Below are positions 18,499 through 25,608 of a stretch of DNA of 64,000 nt, piece by piece (within the stretch, counting starts at the first letter, position 1; each line of letters starts with the position of its first letter). This DNA comes from Porphyrobacter sp. ULC335. Its GTDB lineage: Bacteria; Pseudomonadota; Alphaproteobacteria; Sphingomonadales; Sphingomonadaceae. Location: positions 1,364,001-1,428,000 of the forward strand of contig NZ_CP078091.1 in the NCBI RefSeq assembly GCF_025917005.1, in the 5' to 3' direction. Position numbers and translations under genes: made by a program. The notes below the pieces were generated by a model. The model was given only the letters and a program-made list of their open reading frames with translations. It did no database searches and had not been told where the DNA came from.

Positions 18499-20784
18499 TC
18501 ACTCCTGCAGGCGTTTCGGCTTGGCGATGGCGCTGGCGCTTATGGCCTTCCTGTCGAACGGCAGGCGGTGCCATTGTTTGGCGGCGTAGGCGCGTGTCTG
18601 GTCAGCGGCGTGGGGTGAGGCGGGATTGGTGGACTGGGAGTAGCTGAGGATCGCGTCCGCGACGGGGCCAGTCTCGTCGAAGCCGACAATCTGGATATAG
18701 CTCGTTCCGTGCACCGGCATCAGACCGCCATAGGGAGCGGGGCGCGATTCCTGCATGTTGAGGATGCCGAGCGTGCCGGGACCGCCGTGAATGGCGATGG
18801 CTTCGTTCCCCGCCATTACCCGTTGCACATCACCCCACAGCGCATCGAGCGGGGCGTCGATCGATTCCAGTTCGGCCACCGCCTCGACCAGAGCGGCGAG
18901 GAGTTTTTCGCCCTTCGTCTCGTCGTTGGCGAGGACGCGCGGGGTGTTCACCGGATCAGCCGGATCGAAGGGCACAGCCCACAGGCCCGGCAGGCGCGCG
19001 GCCTTCAACCAGAACAGGCGGAACAGCGCCGCGCCGCGGCTGTCCGCTTCAAAGCGGCCGTCCCAACCGGCCAGCGCCTTGCAGCCGCGCACGGCGGCAT
19101 CGACGGGCTGCGGGGTGGCGGCGCACAGCGTTTTGACCGTGTCCATCGCCATGTCCGCCGCCAGGCTCTTGTTGGCGAAAGCATGGGCCTGCGCGCGGCT
19201 ATGGTCGACTTTTCCGCCCGCTAGCAACGCGGCGGTTTCGATGAAGTTCGACCGGGTGCGAAGGCTCCTCGCCGTCGCGTACTTGCCGAGGATCGGCGAA
19301 AGTTCGCGGTGCGGCATCGCCGGGTTGCTGATCCAGTAGCTGTCATTGGAATTGGTTAGCCAGCTCTTGGCGATCGTGGCTGCCTGATCGCTAGCAGGCA
19401 TCAGTCCGGGGGCGGGCGTCCCGGCGGCCACATCCCAGTCACAGGCCGACTTGCTGCCATCGAGCAGGATCGCAAACTCGGCGAAGAGGCCGGCGATCGG
19501 CGTGGCGCATGTCTTGGCCTTCTCGGCCGAGACATTGGGAACCGCGGTCACATCGGCGTGGAGCGCGTCGCCGAAGCGGTCGGCGGCGATGGTGTTGACC
19601 CACGGAATGCCCAGCGTCTCGCTGACCGCCGCCTTGACCTCACCGACGTTCTTCGCCTCGCCGATGCGCAACCACGCTTCGATCCCGCGCTGGTTGCCGC
19701 GATTGGCGTCCTTCAAGGCGAAGGCGCTCTGCGCGCTCCATGTAATGCCGCGCGACGGTACGATGAACACCGGGCCGAAGCGGGAGGAATAGAGCGTGCG
19801 GGAAACGGCGGGGGTGCCTGCAGGCATTGGCACGGACACGGTCTGCGCGATCATCGGCTCGCTTTTTCCGTCGACCATGTAGCGGGTGGGGTCCGTCGGA
19901 TCGAGCGCCAGCTGGTATAGCGTGAAGTGCCGCGCTTCGGTGACGGTGTGGGTCCAGGCCACGTCCTTGTTGAAGCCCAATGTCGGCATCGGGGTGCCCG
20001 CCAGCCCTACGCCCATCACATCATAGCCATTCGGGCCGATGACATGCATCTGCCAGAACCGGTTCGGCCCCTTCCAGGGGAAGTGCGGATTGCCGATCAC
20101 CATGCCGCGGCCGTTGGCGGTGGCTTCGCTGCCGAAGGCCCAGCCATTGCTGCCCATGCCCAGCTCCTTGGGATCGGGCAGGGTAATCGCGACCTTGGGG
20201 GCGGCGCTGCCCGGAGGGGCGGCATTGGCGATGGCAGGCGCAAGGTTCAGCGAGCTTGCCAGCAGCATCTGCTTTTCATTGAGGCGCAGCATATCGTCGC
20301 TGGTGATCGGGCGCACCCAAGCTTTGCCCCGGCATTCGGCGGGGATGCCTTCTGCGCCTGCGTCCTTCAGGAAGCGGTTATAGCCCGCGACATAACCCGC
20401 CATCAGATCCTGCACCCGCAGGGGCAGGTTTTTTGCGCCTTCACGCAGGGTGGGCAGATCGATCACGGCGCGGAAGAACACGTCGGACGAGAGGTTGTCG
20501 ACTTCCTCGAACCCAAGCACCGCCTTGGCCTCCGGTCCGAAATGGAGCGAGCGCTCGCCTGCCACCGTCGCCAATTCCTCGGCAAGCAGGCACAGGTTGT
20601 CTTCGGCATAGGCATAGGCGACGCCGTAACCGACGCCGCGCCAGTCGCGCGCTTCGATATGCGGGATGCCGAAAGTGGTGCGGGTGATGGTCGCCTGATA
20701 GCGCTTGCCCGCCGATGCCTCGCCTGCCGGAGCTACCAAGAGCGCTGCCGCTGCTGCTGCCAGAACGGAAATCCGCACCATCAT
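18499..20784 (-). CDS. Penicillin acylase/AHL acylase family Ntn hydrolase, exported
   Basis: 761 residues starting MMVRIS (the start could be three bases later; GGGAGAG precedes both). A signal peptide of about 25 residues ends near ASAGK. The precursor layout is that of the penicillin-amidase family: alpha subunit, spacer, then the self-processing junction LGMGSNGWAFG at about residues 208-218, where Ser212 would become the N-terminal nucleophile of the beta subunit. Members cleave amide bonds in beta-lactams, acyl-homoserine lactones, aculeacin or cyclic lipopeptides. By overall resemblance to AHL acylases a quorum-quenching or scavenging role is plausible, but specificity cannot be inferred. 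The enzyme should act in the periplasm. Confidence 0.85.
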   Translation of the reverse strand: MMVRISVLAAAAAALLVAPAGEASAGKRYQATITRTTFGIPHIEARDWRGVGYGVAYAYAEDNLCLLAEELATVAGERSLHFGPEAKAVLGFEEVDNLSSDVFFRAVIDLPTLREGAKNLPLRVQDLMAGYVAGYNRFLKDAGAEGIPAECRGKAWVRPITSDDMLRLNEKQMLLASSLNLAPAIANAAPPGSAAPKVAITLPDPKELGMGSNGWAFGSEATANGRGMVIGNPHFPWKGPNRFWQMHVIGPNGYDVMGVGLAGTPMPTLGFNKDVAWTHTVTEARHFTLYQLALDPTDPTRYMVDGKSEPMIAQTVSVPMPAGTPAVSRTLYSSRFGPVFIVPSRGITWSAQSAFALKDANRGNQRGIEAWLRIGEAKNVGEVKAAVSETLGIPWVNTIAADRFGDALHADVTAVPNVSAEKAKTCATPIAGLFAEFAILLDGSKSACDWDVAAGTPAPGLMPASDQAATIAKSWLTNSNDSYWISNPAMPHRELSPILGKYATARSLRTRSNFIETAALLAGGKVDHSRAQAHAFANKSLAADMAMDTVKTLCAATPQPVDAAVRGCKALAGWDGRFEADSRGAALFRLFWLKAARLPGLWAVPFDPADPVNTPRVLANDETKGEKLLAALVEAVAELESIDAPLDALWGDVQRVMAGNEAIAIHGGPGTLGILNMQESRPAPYGGLMPVHGTSYIQIVGFDETGPVADAILSYSQSTNPASPHAADQTRAYAAKQWHRLPFDRKAISASAIAKPKRLQE

Positions 20785-20845
20785 CTCTCTCCCATCGCCC
20801 TTTTCGGGTTTCGGGCAGAGACCTATCGGCATGGGGCAGGCAAAG

Positions 20846-20880
20846 TAAAGGGGCGCTCCGCCGCGTGGCAGAGCGCCCCC
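20846..20880 (-). terminator. Rho-independent terminator after the TorF-like porin gene
   Basis: On the minus strand a stem of about 13 pairs (GGGGCGCTC-type arms) closes a four-base loop and is followed by TTTACTTT. It lies 18 bases past the stop codon at 20898 and before the acylase gene start. Confidence 0.8.
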
Positions 20881-20897
20881 TCTGTCTCAGTGACGGA

Positions 20898-21848
20898 TCA
20901 GAACGATGCGGTGATCGAGAACACCACGGTCGCGTCCGAAATCGAGTCGCCGTCGAGCGTGGCGAAATTCGGGCGGATCAGGTTGGCTTCGGCTTCCGAG
21001 ATGTCGGTATCGACATAGGCGACCGACAGTGTCAGGCCCGAAATCGGCACGATGTCCGCACCGATCAGCCAATCGAAATAGGTGCCGGTCGGGGCAACGC
21101 TGGTGCCATTGGGGCCAAGGCCGGGGTTACCGTCCGAATAGCCGATGTGCGCCTTGAGGCTGATCGGCGTATCGGCGATGCCGTAAACCGCGTCACCCGA
21201 AAGATAGAGGTTATCTTCCTTGTCGCCCGGATTGGCCGGTGCGCCGACGGGGAAGGCATTGCCGAGCGCTTCCTGCTTGGGCGCATAGGCAACGCCTGCT
21301 GTCAGCGAGACGGGGCCGACGCTGCCCGAAAGCTTGGCGTAGAGTTCGGCAAAGTCGGTCTCGCTCGCGCCGCTCGGGTACATGTACCAGGTGAGGCCGG
21401 TATCGAGCGTGCCTTCACCGACAGGCAGCTTGAAGCCGGCGATCAGGTCGAGTTCCATGTTGGCACCGCCAAAGGTGCCCCAGCCTGACAGGTTGGAACC
21501 CCACGCGCCGACATAGAAGCCGCTCGAGTGCGAAAGGGTGATGCCGCCCTGAACGGCCATGCCTTCGTCCGACTGCGACACGCCGCGGAAGCGATAGTCC
21601 GAGGTGAGGGTCGCGGCACCCGAAACGGTGATCGCCGGGGTGGCTTCTTCCTGACCGGTGGCGGTGGCAAGATCGATCGGCGCGATGACGGGGAGACCGA
21701 GCGAGGGGGCGTCGGCATCGGTGATTTCGATTTCTGTTTCAGCGGCCGGGCCGACGATTGCAGTGTCCGCCTCACCAGCGAAGGCGGGCGTGGCAAAGCA
21801 GGCGGCGAGGGCGACAGCCGAAGCGGCCGATGCGAAACGAATGGACAT
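20898..21848 (-). CDS. TorF family putative outer-membrane porin
   Basis: 316 residues. The start at 21848 follows a shared leader; an upstream ATG at 21884 lies within that leader's stem region and is not used here. The signal peptide ends at TPAFA-GEA. The family mark is LTSDYRFRGVSQSDEGMAVQGG, cited here as the segments LTSDYRFRGVS and QSDEGMAVQ (mature N-terminal third), typical of the Gammaproteobacteria/alphaproteobacterial TorF group. Amphipathic strands follow, ending in the terminal Phe required for outer-membrane assembly (ITASF). It probably forms a small beta-barrel channel of unknown substrate. The next minus-strand gene upstream encodes another outer-membrane protein with the same leader hairpin. 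A rho-independent terminator follows the gene. Confidence 0.85.
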   Translation of the reverse strand: MSIRFASAASAVALAACFATPAFAGEADTAIVGPAAETEIEITDADAPSLGLPVIAPIDLATATGQEEATPAITVSGAATLTSDYRFRGVSQSDEGMAVQGGITLSHSSGFYVGAWGSNLSGWGTFGGANMELDLIAGFKLPVGEGTLDTGLTWYMYPSGASETDFAELYAKLSGSVGPVSLTAGVAYAPKQEALGNAFPVGAPANPGDKEDNLYLSGDAVYGIADTPISLKAHIGYSDGNPGLGPNGTSVAPTGTYFDWLIGADIVPISGLTLSVAYVDTDISEAEANLIRPNFATLDGDSISDATVVFSITASF

Positions 21849-21882
21849 AAGGAACGCTCCATGAAGAGGTTTGGATCGTTCC
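21849..21882 (-). promoter_or_regulatory. Leader hairpin covering the ribosome-binding site of the TorF-like gene
   Basis: On the minus strand GGAACGATCC (21873-21882) can pair with GGAGCGTTCC (21851-21860) in nine of ten positions, with a 12-base loop; ATG follows two bases later. The 3' arm contains the GGAG ribosome-binding site, so the stem could block translation. The same arrangement precedes the gene starting at 23142. Confidence 0.65.
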
Positions 21883-22118
21883 ACCTGCGCGGCGTGCAGA
21901 AGTTTTTATCCGAAGAATCGGGTTCCCGTCACGTCACGACAATCATCATCCATGCTGCACTTGCGCACAAAGCTTATGTGAAAGGCGCGCTCCATATTAT
22001 GTTGTTGCGTGACCTTCCTGCAACAGTTTGCACATTCGCATGTTACGAGTCTTAAGTATCTGATTGATGCGACATGCCGTACTGCCCGCATCCCGAGCCG
22101 GGTCTGCCGACAAGATGC

Positions 22119-22155
22119 AAAAAGGGCGCTGCTGCCGTATCGGCAACAGCGCCCC
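22119..22155 (-). terminator. Rho-independent terminator after the second outer-membrane protein gene
   Basis: On the minus strand a 13- to 14-pair GC stem (GGGCGCTG-type arms, one wobble or mismatch) with a short GATA-type loop is followed by TTTTTGC. It lies about 25 bases past the stop at 22180 and upstream of the TorF-like gene's leader. Confidence 0.85.
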
Positions 22156-22179
22156 TTCGGTGCCTCTCGGTTCAGGGAA

Positions 22180-23142
22180 TCAGAACGACATGCCGACCGC
22201 GAGCTTGTAGAAATCGCCGTCGCCGCCTTCTTCGATATCGGCCCCGGCGGTGAAGCGGGCGAAGAAGCCCTTCTTCAGCGAGAACTGCACGTAGGGGCCA
22301 AGCCACTGGTACACGACTGCCGTGCTGCCGCCTTCGGTGCGGGTGTTGCTGAGCAATTCGTAATGGGCACCGGCCGAGAAGTTGCTGGTGAACCGGTAGC
22401 CCGCATTGACCCAGGTGTGGAGGAAGTCGAGAGCGCCGACTTCGTCGCGGTTGCGCAGAGCAGCGTAGTAACCGCCGTAATACTCGGCCTCGAAGCTGTC
22501 GTCCAAGTAGTTGACGGTCAGGCTCGGCACGATGCCGTCGGCGAAGTTGCCGCCGGTGCCGGTCGGATCGCCATCATCGTCACGCACGCCGCGCGACAAC
22601 AGTGCGCCGTTGGTGAGGCCGACCTGCGGCTTGATCTGGAGCTTGCCGTCATTGAGCAGGAAGTTCGCGCCGATGCCGAATTCGGTCCACAGGTCCGAGC
22701 CCAGGCCATTGCCGAAGGCGTCGGTGGTCCACATGATGCCGTAGAAGCTGAGATCGACATTGTCGCTGACCGGGATCAGCCCGTTGAAGGTCGGAAAGAA
22801 GCCGAAGAAGGCGTCCTGGTTCAGCACCACACTGAAACGCTCGTCGCGTGGGGCGGGGGCACCTTGGGCGGCCGCAGCTGCGGCAGCGGCAATCGCGGCG
22901 CTGGACACTGTAACATCACCCGACCCCACGCCAACGGGGATGGCGGCTGCAGCCGGTGCGGCGGCCTTGGTCAGATCGAAGCCGACGATTTCGCTCTCGC
23001 CATTCGTGCCGGCACCGGTCACCGCGATGGTTGTGGCGGCAGCTTCGATCGCTGCGCCTTCCGGGCCCTGCGCGAAGGCTGGTGCCGACAAGGCACATCC
23101 CAGAGTGAGCGCCGAAACGGCGCAAGCAAAACGGGTTTTCAT
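22180..23142 (-). CDS. Outer-membrane beta-barrel protein of unknown family
   Basis: 320 residues. Signal peptide ending APAFA-QGP. After an Ala-rich linker of about 70 residues (a poly-Ala stretch near residue 85) the protein shows alternating amphipathic strands with aromatic girdles (DLSFYGIMWTTDAFGNG, YYGGYYAALRNRDEVG, GYRFTSNFSAGAHYEL) and ends in Phe (VGMSF), as barrels do. It does not carry the TorF signature of its neighbour, although length, signal and leader are similar. An AT-rich stretch at about 23310-23393 upstream probably holds its promoter. Regulation through the leader hairpin at 23145-23177 is likely shared with the TorF-like gene. Function unknown. Confidence 0.7.
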   Translation of the reverse strand: MKTRFACAVSALTLGCALSAPAFAQGPEGAAIEAAATTIAVTGAGTNGESEIVGFDLTKAAAPAAAAIPVGVGSGDVTVSSAAIAAAAAAAAQGAPAPRDERFSVVLNQDAFFGFFPTFNGLIPVSDNVDLSFYGIMWTTDAFGNGLGSDLWTEFGIGANFLLNDGKLQIKPQVGLTNGALLSRGVRDDDGDPTGTGGNFADGIVPSLTVNYLDDSFEAEYYGGYYAALRNRDEVGALDFLHTWVNAGYRFTSNFSAGAHYELLSNTRTEGGSTAVVYQWLGPYVQFSLKKGFFARFTAGADIEEGGDGDFYKLAVGMSF

Positions 23143-23177
23143 AAGGAACGCTCCTGATTGAGAGGTGGGATCGTTCC
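23143..23177 (-). promoter_or_regulatory. Leader hairpin covering the ribosome-binding site, second copy
   Basis: GGAACGATCC (23168-23177, minus strand) pairs with GGAGCGTTCC (23145-23154) across a 13-base loop, with TT and then ATG 23142 following. Both arms are identical to those before the TorF-like gene, and both loops contain ACCTCT, while the surrounding sequence differs. Confidence 0.65.
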
Positions 23178-23393
23178 GCCTGCGTGCTGTGCCCGGGCCT
23201 TCTATTGTTGCGGCGTTGTCTATTGCTCAGCAAGAAAGGCCAATAGACATGCGCGCGCTTCATACAATTCGTTTCAGAACACTTCGACTCCGATTGTCGC
23301 AAGAGTGTTGCGTGCAAGAAACAAATTCAATTACTTTGATTTAATTGTATCGGAATATCTGTATCTAACAATACACATAGATATGAGTATTGT

Positions 23394-24464
23394 TTAGCCA
23401 TTCCGCAGACTCTCCATATCGATCACAAAGCGATACTTGATGTCGCTCGCTTCCATCCGGTCATAAGCCGTCTGAATATCCTGCATGGCAATCACCTCGA
23501 TATCGGGCAGGATGTTATGCGCCGCGCAGAAATTGAGCATCTCCTGCGTCTCGGCGAGTCCGCCAATGCCGCTGCCGGTGAGCACCTTGCGCCCCAGCAG
23601 CACGCCGGTGTGCAGTTCCGGCATCATCCCGATCAGGCCGACCAGCACCTGCACGCCGTCGATCCGCAGCAGGTGCAGATAGGGCACAACGTCATGGCGC
23701 ACCGGAATCGTGTTCAGCACCATGTCGAAATAACCGCGCTTGGCTTTCATCGCTGCGGCATCATCGGTGTTGAGGAAGGCGTGTGCGCCCAGCTTCTCGG
23801 CATCGGCACGCTTGCTTTCGGAGCGCGAGAGTACGGTGACTTCCGCGCCCATCGCGGCCGCCAGCTTCACGCCCATATGCCCGAGCCCGCCCAATCCGGC
23901 CACCGCGACCTTGCTGCCCGGCCCGACCTTCCAGGTCCGCAAGGGACTGTAGCTGGTGATCCCGGCGCACAGCAGCGGTGCGGCTTCGGCCATCGGCATT
24001 CCGGCGGGCACCTTGAGCACGAATTCTTCGCGGCACACGATCCGTTCGGAATAGCCGCCAAAGGTGAGGCTGCCATCGCGCCGGTCCTTGCCGTTATAGG
24101 TGCCGGTCATCCCGCCATCGAGGCAGTACTGTTCAAGGTCATCGGCGCAGTGCGAGCATTCCATGCAGGAATCGACCATGCAGCCGATCGCCACCCGGTC
24201 GCCCACCTTATGGCGGGTAACGCCCTCGCCAATCGCGCTGACAGTGCCGACGATCTCGTGGCCCGGCACGATCGGATAGGTGGTGAAGCCCCAGTCGTTG
24301 CGCGCCGAGTGCAGATCCGAATGGCAGATGCCGCAATGGGTGATCTCGATCAGCACATCGTCATGGCGCAGCCCCCGGCGGGTGATCGCCATCGGGCCGA
24401 CCCCGCTGTCTGGTGCGGTCGCGCCATAGGCCTTGCTGGGATATTCGTTGGTCTGGGTAGCCAT
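23394..24464 (-). CDS. NAD(P)-dependent zinc alcohol dehydrogenase (CAD/YahK type)
   Basis: 356 residues from ATG 24464, which has GAGG upstream; the open frame extends to 24572 but that part runs into a genomic repeat. Features of medium-chain zinc dehydrogenases are CGICHSDLH (catalytic zinc Cys), GHEIVG, a structural-zinc cluster CMECSHCADDLEQYC, GYSERIV and the coenzyme motif VAGLGGLGHMGV. The closest group I recognise is the cinnamyl alcohol dehydrogenase/aldehyde reductase family (as in YahK), which reduces a broad set of aldehydes with NADPH. It lies on the same strand as an SDR gene, about 130 bases downstream of it, separated by a palindromic repeat. Confidence 0.9.
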   Translation of the reverse strand: MATQTNEYPSKAYGATAPDSGVGPMAITRRGLRHDDVLIEITHCGICHSDLHSARNDWGFTTYPIVPGHEIVGTVSAIGEGVTRHKVGDRVAIGCMVDSCMECSHCADDLEQYCLDGGMTGTYNGKDRRDGSLTFGGYSERIVCREEFVLKVPAGMPMAEAAPLLCAGITSYSPLRTWKVGPGSKVAVAGLGGLGHMGVKLAAAMGAEVTVLSRSESKRADAEKLGAHAFLNTDDAAAMKAKRGYFDMVLNTIPVRHDVVPYLHLLRIDGVQVLVGLIGMMPELHTGVLLGRKVLTGSGIGGLAETQEMLNFCAAHNILPDIEVIAMQDIQTAYDRMEASDIKYRFVIDMESLRNG

Positions 24465-24474
24465 AATTCTGACC

Positions 24475-24579
24475 TCGTCATTGCGAGCGGAGCGAAGCAA
24501 TCCATGATCGGCCGGTTCCGCTTGCGGAAAGGCCTGTTGATGGATTGCCACGTCGCCTGCGGCTCCTCGCAATGACGAC
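24475..24579. repeat. Palindromic intergenic repeat (REP/MITE-like), copy 1
   Basis: The ends are the inverted pair TCGTCATTGCGAG (24475-24487) and CTCGCAATGACGA (24567-24579), with inner inverted parts GCAATCCAT and ATGGATTGC. A second element with the same ends and inner parts lies at 37186-37294. No coding capacity. This type of repeat is common in genomes of this bacterial group, as I recall. Confidence 0.8.
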
Positions 24580-24593
24580 GTGGGGTGGGAACT

Positions 24594-25388
24594 TTACTTC
24601 GGCGGCATCCGGATCGCACCATCCAGCCGGAACTGGTGGCCGTTGATGTAGCTGTTGCGTGCGATTTCCAGCACCAGCGACGCGAACTCCTCGGGCTCGC
24701 CAAGCCGCTTGGGGAAAGGGACGCTGGCGTTCAATTGCGCCCACATCGGCGGGTTGCGGTCTTTCATCCCCAGCATCAGCGGGGTGGCGAAAATGCCCGG
24801 CATGACCGAGTTCACGCGGATGCCCACGTCCATGAGATCGCGCGCCATCGGCAGCACGAGGCCGTTTACCCCCGCCTTGCAGCTACCGTAGATCACCTGC
24901 CCGATCTGCCCGTCCTGCGCCGCGACGCTGGCGGTGAGGATGATCGCGCCGCGTTCGCCATCGTCGTTCACCGGGTCGGCATTGGCCATGCCCAGCGCCG
25001 AGATGCTGGCGACGCGGTAGCTGGCTACCAGAATGCCCTCTGCCCCGAAGGCGTAGTCCTCGGTCGAGAGGCGCTTGAAGGCGCCCGCCTCCTTGTCCCA
25101 ACCGAGCGTCTTGCCGCGGCGGCTCGCCATAGCGCAGTGGAGCGTCACCCGTTCCTGCCCGTGCGCGGCGCGGGCGGCGGCAAACCCGGCCTCGACGCTG
25201 GCTTCGTCCATGATGTCGACATGGTGGAAGGTGCCACCGATCGCTGCGGCGTGTTCCTCGCCTGCCGCGTCGTTGATGTCGAAGATGGCGACCTTCATCC
25301 CGGCATCGGCGAAGGCCTTGGCGCTCGCCTTGCCCAGCCCGCTGGCCCCGCCGGTGACGACCGCAGCCATGCCCGGTTCGAGTTTCAT
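24594..25388 (-). CDS. Short-chain dehydrogenase/reductase (3-hydroxyacyl-CoA dehydrogenase-like)
   Basis: 264 residues from ATG 25388, preceded by GGGAG. A classical SDR: VVTGGASGLGKAS (TGxxxGxG, residues 10-22), VAIFDIND (NAD-type Asp), catalytic region TASVAAQDGQIGQ with YGSCKAGV (YxxxK) and NSVMPGIFATP. The sequence resembles type-2 3-hydroxyacyl-CoA dehydrogenases, but the usual NNAG strand motif is replaced by HCAMASRRG, so the substrate may differ. The open frame continues further upstream without start signals. Lipid or steroid catabolism is plausible. Its stop lies 15 bases after the palindromic repeat. Confidence 0.8.
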   Translation of the reverse strand: MKLEPGMAAVVTGGASGLGKASAKAFADAGMKVAIFDINDAAGEEHAAAIGGTFHHVDIMDEASVEAGFAAARAAHGQERVTLHCAMASRRGKTLGWDKEAGAFKRLSTEDYAFGAEGILVASYRVASISALGMANADPVNDDGERGAIILTASVAAQDGQIGQVIYGSCKAGVNGLVLPMARDLMDVGIRVNSVMPGIFATPLMLGMKDRNPPMWAQLNASVPFPKRLGEPEEFASLVLEIARNSYINGHQFRLDGAIRMPPK

Positions 25389-25608
25389 CCATTTTCTCCC
25401 TGCTTGTGTTTTGCCCTTGGCTAAGCCTTTCGGCGCAAGCACGCTAGCTGTCCAATTGAGGCATTCGCGCCACAGGCTGGCGGAATCCTGCCTGTCGGCC
25501 ACGTGTCTTTGATCCGTCATTGCCCCGTCGCCTGCCTGTCACCGCTGGCGGTTAAGCGCCCCGCAGAACGCGGCCCCGATCCCCGGCTGGCCGCAGGGGG
25601 AATACCAG

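Noticed and set aside
25500..25608. Possible Pho box before the TonB receptor gene
   Set aside because: CTGTCAC-like pieces occur, but no clear pair with an 11-base period was found.
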